Positions 1 through 6,729 are shown, numbered from the stretch's first letter. The stretch is 7,173 bases of DNA from Desulfobacula sp. (GCA_018702715.1 JABIYQ010000231.1:1-7173), one strand, 5' to 3'. Made by a program: numbers and translations. The notes: generated by a model not told the origin, from the sequence alone.

Positions 1-221
1 AACTGCGTGAGCATTTGGTATCCATAACAACCCAATTGAGGCAGCCACATATTCTTTCTTGTATTCCAGTTGGTTTTTGGAAAATCTTTGTTTGCCCACC
101 GCTTACCTTTTTCAAAAACAGCAACCTTATACCCTTTTTCAGCAAGTCTTAGTGCAGAGACACTGCCGCCAAACCCAGAACCGATAACGATATAGTCATA
201 ATCAAATTCATTGTTACCCAT
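1..221 (-). CDS. GMC-family FAD-dependent oxidoreductase (cholesterol-oxidase-like), N-terminal fragment
   Basis: Only the first 73 codons are present; the gene continues beyond base 1. The start is ATG at 221-219, preceded by a good GGAGG about six bases away. Residues 9-37 form a Rossmann FAD-binding unit: a hydrophobic beta strand (YIVIG), the dinucleotide loop GSGFGG at residues 14-19, and an acidic residue (E37) at the end of strand 2 that would bind the ADP ribose. The following stretch (DFPKTNWNTRK, then an LGCYG motif) is typical of the bacterial GMC branch that includes cholesterol oxidases, which are usually 500-600 residues long. Such enzymes oxidise alcohol groups to aldehydes or ketones. 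It is the fifth gene of the AOR operon, 19 nt after the MoaD-like gene, so it may produce the aldehyde that AOR uses. That role is inferred; the substrate-binding and catalytic C-terminal part (the usual His) is outside the window. Another FAD-dependent oxidoreductase family remains possible. Confidence 0.85.
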   Translation of the reverse strand, partial: MGNNEFDYDYIVIGSGFGGSVSALRLAEKGYKVAVFEKGKRWANKDFPKTNWNTRKNMWLPQLGCYGYQMLTQ

Positions 222-240
222 TGAAAACCTCCAAGTCTTT

Positions 241-531
241 TTATCCGCCTGCTATGGGCGGAAAAAGTCCGATTTCATCATCGGATGTTAAAATAGTATT
301 CAGCTGATCAGGCAGGGTCCCATAATGTTTTCCGTTTACAAGAATGCGGACATGGGGCCCGATATTCAAGGTGTTTTCTTCAAACACCATGGATTTGAAC
401 TCCGGGCCGAACATCAAAGTTAGCTCAACCAACAGATTCTTTATAGAAATTCTGTCAAACTCGACATCAAAAACAGCCCGGTTGTCCATAACCTGACGCA
501 TGGTCAGATATGTCTTTACTGTGATGGACAT
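241..531 (-). CDS. MoaD/ThiS-like ubiquitin-fold sulfur carrier protein
   Basis: A 96-residue protein that ends in Gly-Gly after a hydrophobic stretch (IGLFPPIAGG). This is the hallmark of MoaD/ThiS beta-grasp carriers, whose C-terminal glycine is adenylated and thiocarboxylated to donate sulfur, in MoaD's case to molybdopterin. The N-terminal MSITVKTYLTMR strand, the central ILVNGKHY segment and the acidic DDEIGLFPP before the tail fit the fold. I chose ATG at 531-529. The same frame is open back to a TTG at 633, but that would overlap the preceding gene by about 90 bases and add residues unlike the family. The Shine-Dalgarno sequence is weak (a GGAG lies about 14 nt upstream, straddling the preceding stop), and the gap to the SCP2 gene is only 10 nt, so translational coupling is likely. 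Beside an AOR gene, the natural role is making the dithiolene sulfurs of tungstopterin. No MoaE or E1-like partner is in the window. Confidence 0.85.
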   Translation of the reverse strand: MSITVKTYLTMRQVMDNRAVFDVEFDRISIKNLLVELTLMFGPEFKSMVFEENTLNIGPHVRILVNGKHYGTLPDQLNTILTSDDEIGLFPPIAGG

Positions 532-541
532 ATCTTGAGAG

Positions 542-1036
542 TTATACTCCCAACTCTTTTCTAAATTCTTCCATGTAGGCCCTGTATTTTCCTTTTTCAT
601 CACCGGAAAGATCATCCCCGAACTCCAGGTCAAACGGTGTCAGAGAGTCCACAATGTTATTGGCATGAGGTGCCACACCCAGCACGCCGACCTTGCTTCC
701 CTTTTCAAGTTTAATTTTTCCCAGCAGAAACTCGGTGAGAAACTTTTTTTCTTTATTCAAAACTTTTTTCCATGTTGTCGGAGTAGCCGTCATTATATAT
801 TCAGATTCTGTCTTGGCTGTTTCTTCTGCTATCAGTTCAAGTTTATTGAGTTTTCCTGCATCAAAATAGGCACAAAACAGGATATCCTGATCAATTCCAA
901 ATGCAGGGTCTGCTTTTACGCGGTAGGCCATGTCTGCTGTAAGTTTTTTTAATTTTTGCTGTGCTTCCGGGTTTGAGCGGAAAACCTTGGCGCTTTCTTC
1001 AAGCCATTCTGGTGTGCAGTACTGATACGTTGTCAT
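542..1036 (-). CDS. SCP2 sterol-binding-domain-like protein
   Basis: A 164-residue soluble protein with no signal peptide or membrane segment. Residues 76-115 read like the core of the SCP2 (sterol carrier protein 2) fold: a tyrosine strand (ESEYIMTATPTTW), Trp89 followed by a KKVL helix, then a helix and the LLGKIKLEKGS turn that matches the family's 'tGklkleGd' signature. The N-terminal half (NPEAQQKLKKL, then strands around residues 50-70) fits the five-stranded sheet. SCP2 domains bind hydrophobic ligands such as fatty acyl-CoA, sterols and lipids in a tunnel. The start is ATG at 1036-1034, with AGGAGA five bases upstream. It begins 14 nt after the acyl-CoA ligase stop, within the operon. 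I infer that it carries or presents the hydrophobic substrate or the acyl-CoA product; a purely structural role in the enzyme set is also possible. The family call rests on motif resemblance, not alignment. Confidence 0.7.
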   Translation of the reverse strand: MTTYQYCTPEWLEESAKVFRSNPEAQQKLKKLTADMAYRVKADPAFGIDQDILFCAYFDAGKLNKLELIAEETAKTESEYIMTATPTTWKKVLNKEKKFLTEFLLGKIKLEKGSKVGVLGVAPHANNIVDSLTPFDLEFGDDLSGDEKGKYRAYMEEFRKELGV

Positions 1037-1050
1037 AGTGTTCTCCTTTA

Positions 1051-2733
1051 TTAATTATTATTTTCCTTCATATTTTTTATAAAATCATCGCGTAATTCTT
1101 TTTTGAACAGTTTTTCAGTGACTGTCATGGGAAGCGTGTCTCTGAATTCAACATATTTTGGAACTGCATAGGGTGCCAGATGCTCCCTGCAATAATTACG
1201 GATATCATCTTCACTGACCGGATCGGGATAATTTTCAATTAATTTAATCACAGCAGCCACTCTCTCGCTGCCAGAAACATTGGGATCCGGGACCCCAAAA
1301 GAAGCACCCATGAGTACGGCAGGATGTTTAAAAATTACTTCATCTACCTGGGTGGTATAGACCTTGTTCCCGGAGACGTTGACCATATCTTTTGAACGGT
1401 CGGTCATATGGAAATATCCATCCTCATCCATATAAGCGATATCTCCTGTGTGGAGCCAGCCGTCTTTAGTGAGTCCAGAACCTTCGTCCGGCCAATAGCC
1501 CTTCATGATCTGGGGACCTCTAACCAGAATTTCCCCGGAATCTCCGAATGGCGCTTCTTCTCCAGTTGCAGGGTTGATTATCTTGCACTCTGTATCCGGA
1601 GCAGGTACACCAAGACCTGATTTTTCACTGGCCATAAATCCTGTTATTTTTGAAAATCCGGAGAGGTTAAAATGACAAAGTGGCGAGGTCTCTGTAAGTC
1701 CATACCCTTCAGAAACAGGATTGCCAATTTCTTTTTTAATCGCATCAGCGACTTCTTTAGGCAGAGGAGCGGCACCACTCATGGGAATCACATTGAGCCT
1801 GCCGATCTTTTTCTGGGCAATCCGCATGAACTGTGTTGGAACGGCACAAATCATAAACGGTCTGTATTCCTTAATAATCTCGACAATATCGTCAATATCT
1901 CTCGGGTCCGGAACTACAATCAACCGAAGTCCGAGGAATGCGGCTGACTGGGACATATACCGTCCATAGGAATGGAACAGTGGGACCGACAAAAGAACAG
2001 AAGATTTCCCTTTGATTCCTTTTAATAGGGGTTTCATCATCCACGGCAGACCCTGCCGAATACAGGAGAAACGATTAAAATGTGTAATCATGACGCCCTT
2101 TGGAACGCCTGTTGCACCTCCTGTAAAAGCAAGTTCACAAAGATCTTGTTTCGGATCTATTGTAATATCTGGAGGTACCGACTTACTGTTATCAAGAAGC
2201 TTTTTGAATTCATACACATTTTCAGGAATGGGTTCTTTAACCCCTGCCTGATCAAAACCATCAATCGATGTGACAATAACAGAGGAAAAGTCACACTGAT
2301 CTTTTAAACTCAACACCCTTGAAAGCTCATCTTCCCGGCAAATGAGGACTTTAGCCTTGCCGGAACCCGCTTCGTGTACCAGTCCGTCATCTGTCCTGAG
2401 AATACTGGTTGGTATGACCGAGGCTCCGGCCTTCATAATACCCCAGTCTGCTATGACAGCTTCCGGACAATTGGGCAGGAATACGCAAACCTTATCTCCT
2501 TTTTCAACACCAATTTTTGCTAAGGCATTGGCCAGTCTGTCGGCATAGTCTTTAAGCTGTTTATAGGTAATCTTTCTGCCCATGAAAAGAATGGCTGTCC
2601 GGCCGGCGTATTTTTGAACTGCATGATCCAGTGCAAAGGGCAACGGCTCTTCAGGAAAGGGTGCCAGACTGTGATCCAGTTTATAAGGGCCAAGTTTATA
2701 ACTCTTCAACCAGGGTTTTTCAAGATAACTCAT
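1051..2733 (-). CDS. AMP-forming acyl-CoA ligase (FadD-like, ANL superfamily)
   Basis: A 560-residue cytosolic enzyme expected to activate a carboxylic acid with ATP and CoA to acyl-CoA, AMP and PPi. ANL motifs appear in order: phosphate loop A3 at residues 203-213 (FTGGATGVPKG), substrate-pocket PLFHSYGR at 251-258, A5 GYGLTET at 343-349, A7 LHTGD at 427-431, the hinge region DRSKDMVNVSG at 445-455, and A10 LPMTVTEK at 534-541, whose Lys541 aligns with the adenylation lysine. Length and motif order are normal for long-chain or aromatic acid:CoA ligases. Two deviations stand out: Gly for the usual Ser in A3 (TGG rather than TSG), and Glu540 for the glycine that normally precedes the A10 lysine. 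The start is ATG at 2733-2731 with AAAGGAGA seven bases upstream; the gene lies 22 nt after AOR. In context it probably activates the acid made by AOR. Substrate chain length or aromaticity cannot be told from the sequence. Confidence 0.93.
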   Translation of the reverse strand: MSYLEKPWLKSYKLGPYKLDHSLAPFPEEPLPFALDHAVQKYAGRTAILFMGRKITYKQLKDYADRLANALAKIGVEKGDKVCVFLPNCPEAVIADWGIMKAGASVIPTSILRTDDGLVHEAGSGKAKVLICREDELSRVLSLKDQCDFSSVIVTSIDGFDQAGVKEPIPENVYEFKKLLDNSKSVPPDITIDPKQDLCELAFTGGATGVPKGVMITHFNRFSCIRQGLPWMMKPLLKGIKGKSSVLLSVPLFHSYGRYMSQSAAFLGLRLIVVPDPRDIDDIVEIIKEYRPFMICAVPTQFMRIAQKKIGRLNVIPMSGAAPLPKEVADAIKKEIGNPVSEGYGLTETSPLCHFNLSGFSKITGFMASEKSGLGVPAPDTECKIINPATGEEAPFGDSGEILVRGPQIMKGYWPDEGSGLTKDGWLHTGDIAYMDEDGYFHMTDRSKDMVNVSGNKVYTTQVDEVIFKHPAVLMGASFGVPDPNVSGSERVAAVIKLIENYPDPVSEDDIRNYCREHLAPYAVPKYVEFRDTLPMTVTEKLFKKELRDDFIKNMKENNN

Positions 2734-2755
2734 AATTATTTCTCCTTTATCTACC

Positions 2756-4606
2756 CTATTGAAGGCCGAGTTCCTTGAGTTTGTTCTCGGATGGATTACC
2801 GGTTGCTTTATCCCAGTTTCGATATTCGTAATAGGCGTCTTTCATCATCTCAAGCGTTTCTTCTTCAATGACCATCCCTTCTGCTGGACCACCCGGTAAT
2901 GGATCTTTCATCAGGCGAGGGGGAAGGGTATCATGGGTTCTATCCATGCCGGCCTTCTGATTATACAGACGAGCCATGTTATAAATTCGTTCACCCGCCC
3001 GACGGAATTCATCCACATCCATATCCCAACCCAGGGCATAATTGATCAGTTCCACATAATCCGATGCCGGCAGCAGGAGACCCATGAATTTGCAGGCTCC
3101 GATGGCATCAAATGCTGTGAGGGCATTTTCAAGATCCATAACGATCTTTGTTTCTTTAGGATTTGCAACAAACGGGTCGTCTATTTTGCTGTCGTCCACC
3201 AGCAGAAATGGAGAATCAATAAAGGTCGGACCTTCGATAAAGGCGGTAATATGATCACCACCTCGGTTGGCGGTTACATATGCCAGCCCACAAATTTTGG
3301 CTGCTCTTGGGTCATAGGCCGGCAGTTCCATGCCTTTCACATTCATGGCAAAATGATCTGCTCCCTTACCCAGTTTCTGGGCTGCAATTCGAGAACCTTC
3401 CGCCAGAAGATCGCCGATACCATCTCTGGTTGCAATTTTTTTGACCAGATCAATAACCAGATCAGAATCACCGAATTTTAATTCCAGACCCTGTGTCATT
3501 TCGTTTGTCAGGATGCCTTTATCATAGCATTCCAGAGCAAAAGCAATTGTCGAACCAGCTGAAATAGTGTCAATTCCGTATTCATTGCACATGTAATTGG
3601 CCATAGTAATAGCATTTAAATCGGAAACTCCGCAGGCAGCACCCAGCATGTTTGTAGATTCATACTCCGGCCCCTCACCATCATGACCTTCCCACTTACC
3701 CTCTTTGATTTTTGTGCCACGGCCACAGGCAATGGGACAGGCAAAGCAGGAAACTCCTTTTTCCAGAACTTTTTCAGTCATGGCCATACCGTTGACTTCC
3801 TCTATGTCGTCGAACTCTCCTTTTTGCCAGTTAAGCGTCGGGTAACCGCCCCGGGCATTGACCATATCTGCCACCATATTGGTACCAAAAGCTTCAAAGC
3901 CCACTTTGAGCATGGATTCGTCCAAAAGTTCTATCTGGCGTTTGGCAACAGTTTTGAATTTTTCAGGGTCGGAAAGTTCAAACTTGTCTTTACCGGAACA
4001 GACAATTGCCTTTAATTTTTTCGCTCCCATGACGGCTCCCATTCCGGTTCGTCCAACGGCTCGGTCCCTGTTGTTCATGATGGCAGCATATTTGACCAGA
4101 TTTTCACCACCAGGACCAATTGATGCTATCGTTACCTTGCCTGATGATTGTTTTTTAAGTGAATCTTCTGTTTCTGGAACAGTTTTGCCCCAGAGTTCAT
4201 CTGCGGGGTACAATTCAGCGTTTCCATCTGAAATTTTGAGATACACTGGTTTTTCAGAATGGCCCTCTATAATTATCCCATCGTATCCGGACCGCTTTAA
4301 TGCCGGGCCAAAACTTCCCCCTGAGTTGCCATGTCCCCAGATGCCTGTCAGCGGTGATTTCGCGACTACAGAATAGCGACTCGCACTGGCTGAAGAAGTT
4401 CCTGTCAGGGGACCGGTCATGAAAATCAATTTATTGTCCGGGCCCAAAGGATCAGTTTCAGCAGGAACTTCATCAAATAGATATTTTGATGCAATCCCGG
4501 CTCCCCCCAGATAAAGTCTCATCCATTTCTCGGGTATTGTCTCATCGGCAACAGCGCCCTGGCTTAAATCGACTCTTAATAGTTTCCCCATAAAACCAAA
4601 AGTCAT
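2756..4606 (-). CDS. aor: Aldehyde ferredoxin oxidoreductase (tungsten/molybdenum pterin, AOR family)
   Basis: A 616-residue cytosolic enzyme, colinear from end to end with the well-studied Pyrococcus furiosus AOR (about 605 residues). It should oxidise an aldehyde to a carboxylic acid and pass two electrons to ferredoxin or another low-potential carrier. The N-terminal pterin-binding domain carries GPLTGTS (residues 65-71), the NSGGSFG turn (94-100), SIGPGGENL (162-170) and the GRTGMGAVMG loop (185-194). The [4Fe-4S] ligands are C287, C290 and C294 (CFACPIAC) plus C505 (DAIGACK). Active-site equivalents are GPEYE at 312-316 and H452 in NRGGDH, matching the glutamate and histidine near tungsten in the archaeal enzyme. 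The first pterin-binding DxxGL motif has Asn at its first position (NEYGIDT, 341-347). The start is ATG at 4606-4604 with GGGAGGA upstream. It is the first gene of the operon, behind a sigma-54 promoter. Whether it uses W or Mo cannot be decided here. BamB-type relatives belong to the same family, but the full set of AOR residues favours an aldehyde oxidoreductase. Confidence 0.95.
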   Translation of the reverse strand: MTFGFMGKLLRVDLSQGAVADETIPEKWMRLYLGGAGIASKYLFDEVPAETDPLGPDNKLIFMTGPLTGTSSASASRYSVVAKSPLTGIWGHGNSGGSFGPALKRSGYDGIIIEGHSEKPVYLKISDGNAELYPADELWGKTVPETEDSLKKQSSGKVTIASIGPGGENLVKYAAIMNNRDRAVGRTGMGAVMGAKKLKAIVCSGKDKFELSDPEKFKTVAKRQIELLDESMLKVGFEAFGTNMVADMVNARGGYPTLNWQKGEFDDIEEVNGMAMTEKVLEKGVSCFACPIACGRGTKIKEGKWEGHDGEGPEYESTNMLGAACGVSDLNAITMANYMCNEYGIDTISAGSTIAFALECYDKGILTNEMTQGLELKFGDSDLVIDLVKKIATRDGIGDLLAEGSRIAAQKLGKGADHFAMNVKGMELPAYDPRAAKICGLAYVTANRGGDHITAFIEGPTFIDSPFLLVDDSKIDDPFVANPKETKIVMDLENALTAFDAIGACKFMGLLLPASDYVELINYALGWDMDVDEFRRAGERIYNMARLYNQKAGMDRTHDTLPPRLMKDPLPGGPAEGMVIEEETLEMMKDAYYEYRNWDKATGNPSENKLKELGLQ

Positions 4607-4657
4607 ATTTTCCTCCCTTAAATTAGAAATTCATTATAGTGCAACCAACAATATTTA

Positions 4658-4673
4658 TTGACCGACCGGTTAA
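4658..4673. promoter_or_regulatory. Candidate repressor operator dyad in the AOR leader
   Basis: On the minus strand TTAACCGGTCGGTCAA contains ACCG-GT-CGGT arms flanked by TT and AA, in an otherwise AT-rich leader. It lies about 11-26 bases downstream of the start of transcription predicted from the sigma-54 element and about 50 bases upstream of the AOR start codon. A perfect TATAAT hexamer lies just downstream at 4638-4633 (minus strand), so the dyad would also cover the -35 position of a possible sigma-70 promoter, although no good -35 is visible. The ACCGACCGGT core resembles operators of TetR-family regulators of fatty-acid and acyl-CoA genes. That resemblance is from memory and unverified. 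Confidence 0.3.
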
Positions 4674-4695
4674 TAAAAGTATTTCTGTTCATAGA

Positions 4696-4710
4696 GCAAA
4701 AGCTGTGCCA
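4696..4710 (-). promoter_or_regulatory. Sigma-54 (RpoN) -24/-12 promoter of the AOR operon
   Basis: The minus strand reads TGGCACAGCTTTTGC, which is TGGCAC, five bases, then TTGC. This is an exact match to the -24/-12 consensus, with the invariant GG and GC separated by the required 10 bases. The predicted start of transcription is near 4684, giving a leader of about 78 nt before the AOR start codon. The gene immediately upstream encodes a sigma-54-dependent activator, so the pairing is functionally coherent. No second element of this quality is visible in the gap. Confidence 0.88.
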
Positions 4711-4784
4711 ATTATTGAAATGGCTTTATAGTATTGAATTTTGGGGGATATGGAGCAAATCGAATGGGCATCAATTCAAATATA

Positions 4785-4802
4785 ACTGCCATTTTTGGCA
4801 GT
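4785..4802. promoter_or_regulatory. Perfect palindrome, candidate upstream activator-binding site
   Basis: ACTGCCA-TTTT-TGGCAGT is a perfect inverted repeat with 7-bp arms and a 4-base centre. Its midpoint is about 110 bases upstream of the predicted sigma-54 start of transcription, a usual distance for enhancer sites bound by Fis-type HTH dimers. The stretch between it and the promoter is AT-rich and could loop. The alternative is a weak terminator for the activator gene, which ends 52 bases upstream; however, the bases that follow on the minus strand (TTATATTTG) are a poor U-tract, and a related copy occurs inside the coding region, so a binding site is favoured. Confidence 0.55.
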
Positions 4803-4854
4803 GCTATTTGATCGAAATCTTTTGAAGCTGCTTGGATAAAAGGGTTTAAGGCGA

Positions 4855-6729
4855 TTATGCCAAATTTGACATGTCCTGTCGTTTTAGGCAGTATTTTTTC
4901 ATTTTTCTATAAAATGTTCGAATAGGTATTTCAAGAAGAGATGCTGCTTTTTCTCGGTTCCAAAGGCAGGATTCAAGTGTACTCACGATCAATTTTTTTT
5001 CATAGGCATCCATCATTTTTGAATAGTTTTCCCCTTCTTTCATCACGGGGATAGCCTGTGGTCGTTTGAAAATTTTGATTTCCTGATCCACTTCATCTAT
5101 CAAGTTGAAATTTCCCAAAGTGATGTAGCGTTGGAGGACATTTTGAAGCTCACGGACATTGCCAGGCCATGAATGATTGAATAAGGCTGCCATCATTTCT
5201 CCAGAAAGCACCATGATTTCATCCGTGCCTGCCATTTCTTTTAGAAAATGTTCTGTCAGCAGAGGGATATCCTCTATACGATCCCTCAAGGGTGGAAGGT
5301 TTATGGGTATAATATGAATTCTATAGAAAAAATCTTCTCTCATTTTTCCCTTTGCGACATATTGTTTTAAATTCTGATTTGTTGCCGCAATAATCCTGGC
5401 GTTAGGCGTTTTTATTTCCTTTCCGCCCACAGGGGTATACCCCCCTCCTTCTATCACACGCAGCAATTTGACCTGAAGGTTTTGTGGAATCTCACCCAAT
5501 TCATCCAAAAAAAGAGTACCACCTTGAGCCAGATCAAAAAGTCCTTCCCGATCAGTTGTAGCCCCGGTAAAAGCACCTTTTTTATACCCAAAAAACTCAC
5601 TTTCGATTAGATTTTCAGGGATAGCACCACAGTTGACTGGGATAAACCGTCCTTTTTTTCGATCACTGAGATTGTGGATGGCCTTTGCAACTATCTCTTT
5701 ACCGGTGCCGGATTCTCCATAAATAATGACATTTGCATCCGTGGCTGATGCCTTTAAAATAAGATCATATACTTCCTGCATCCCGGGACTTTTGCCAACA
5801 ATTTCAGCAAACCGGTACCGGTCTTTAATATTTTGTCTTAATTTCAGGTTTTCTTCACGTAAAAGTGCTTCACTCTTTTCAAGAGATTCCCTCTGCCTTC
5901 TTTTTTTTGTGATATCGAGAATCATCCCCTCAATTAGGCTTAACTTTCCTTTTGAATCAAATACAGGCCTTGCATGAAGCGATACCCAGATAATACTTTT
6001 ATCTCTTTTATAAAATTTTACTTCAAAACCAGAAACCGATGAATTTTTTTCCATCAATTTAACAAATTTTTTTCTTTCATTTCTGGAAACATAAACATCT
6101 TTTGCAAGATTGGATGTCGAATTTATAAAATCCTGGGCTGATTGATAGCCCAAAATTTTTGCCATGGAATCGTTGGCACTGATAATTCTCCCTTCTGGTG
6201 AGGACTGATAAATGCCTTCAACTGCATTTTCAACAATATTTCTATATTTTTCTTCACTTTTTATTAAAAGGTTTTCAGTTTTTTTTAATTGTGTAATATC
6301 CGTACCCATGCCCAAAAGATACTTCACGCCGTCAATCGTCATTCGAACTCCAGTAAAATAATGGGGTATCAATGAGCCGTTCTTTATCAGCAAATTAGCT
6401 TCTACATCTCTTTTTTCGCCCTTATGAAGTATTTGTTCTACAGCGCGCCTAACTCTTGATTTATCGGATTGGGAAAACCAATCATATATGCCTATTTCAG
6501 GAAGTTCCTCACTTGAATAGCCACTAATCGTCTCATGGGCTTTGTTCCATCGTATTAAAGTACCTTTTTCGTTATATAAATAAAAAATTCCAGGAAGACT
6601 ATCGAGCACTTTTTGTGAAAATAGCTGTTCGTTTTGAAACTTATCCAAATTTTTCGCATTATCTCTTATTTGTTTTTCGAGAGTTTCTATTTTATTCTCG
6701 AGTTCATTCTTATACGATTTTGAAATCAT
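4855..6729 (-). CDS. PAS-domain sigma-54-dependent transcriptional activator (bacterial enhancer-binding protein)
   Basis: A 624-residue cytosolic regulator. Residues 1-35 look like a coiled coil; two PAS domains with PAC tails follow at about 37-148 (ending GMGTDITQLKK) and 158-276 (ending GMILDITKKRR), then a second coiled linker at about 277-303. The AAA+ sigma-54 interaction domain spans about 308-535, with Walker A GESGTGKE (338-345), the sigma-54-contacting GAFTGA loop (385-390), Walker B TLFLDE (405-410), the arginine-rich RIHIIPINLPPLRDR segment (470-484) and WPGNVREL (521-528). A Fis-type HTH lies at about 590-612 (NREKAASLLEIPIRTFYRKM). No receiver domain, signal peptide or membrane segment is present, so it probably senses a ligand or redox state directly through PAS. 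The frame is open five codons further to a TTG, but GGAGG six bases before ATG 6729-6727 fixes the start. It lies directly upstream of a sigma-54 promoter for the AOR operon and most likely controls it. Confidence 0.96.
   Translation of the reverse strand: MISKSYKNELENKIETLEKQIRDNAKNLDKFQNEQLFSQKVLDSLPGIFYLYNEKGTLIRWNKAHETISGYSSEELPEIGIYDWFSQSDKSRVRRAVEQILHKGEKRDVEANLLIKNGSLIPHYFTGVRMTIDGVKYLLGMGTDITQLKKTENLLIKSEEKYRNIVENAVEGIYQSSPEGRIISANDSMAKILGYQSAQDFINSTSNLAKDVYVSRNERKKFVKLMEKNSSVSGFEVKFYKRDKSIIWVSLHARPVFDSKGKLSLIEGMILDITKKRRQRESLEKSEALLREENLKLRQNIKDRYRFAEIVGKSPGMQEVYDLILKASATDANVIIYGESGTGKEIVAKAIHNLSDRKKGRFIPVNCGAIPENLIESEFFGYKKGAFTGATTDREGLFDLAQGGTLFLDELGEIPQNLQVKLLRVIEGGGYTPVGGKEIKTPNARIIAATNQNLKQYVAKGKMREDFFYRIHIIPINLPPLRDRIEDIPLLTEHFLKEMAGTDEIMVLSGEMMAALFNHSWPGNVRELQNVLQRYITLGNFNLIDEVDQEIKIFKRPQAIPVMKEGENYSKMMDAYEKKLIVSTLESCLWNREKAASLLEIPIRTFYRKMKKYCLKRQDMSNLA
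4875..4892. promoter_or_regulatory. Degenerate second copy of the candidate activator site, inside the activator gene's 3' end
   Basis: CCTGTCGTTTTAGGCAGT matches the palindrome at 4785-4802 at 14 of 18 positions and keeps the CTG, TTTT and GGCAGT elements. It starts exactly 90 bp further from the promoter (midpoint about -200) and lies within the last dozen codons of the activator gene. Activators of this class often bind paired sites, but usually closer together, and 90 bp is about 8.6 helical turns. It is therefore a plausible weaker second site or a chance resemblance. Confidence 0.3.

Noticed and set aside
532..633. N-terminal extension of the MoaD-like frame to a TTG at 633
   Set aside because: It would overlap the SCP2-like gene by about 90 bases and add 34 residues that do not resemble the family; ATG at 531 gives a normal-length protein.
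2933..4376. Long plus-strand open frames antisense to AOR (up to 182 codons)
   Set aside because: They mirror the AOR coding frame, lack motifs and ribosome-binding sites, and conflict with a clear full-length AOR.
4785..4802. Palindrome as a rho-independent terminator of the activator gene
   Set aside because: The stem is only 7 bp and the following minus-strand bases are an interrupted U-tract; the position relative to the sigma-54 promoter and the related copy fit an activator site better. Not fully excluded.
4764..4811. Plus-strand 15-codon frame (MGINSNITAIFGSAI) with a GGAG upstream
   Set aside because: It is very short, antisense to the operon, overlaps the candidate activator site, and has no recognisable product.
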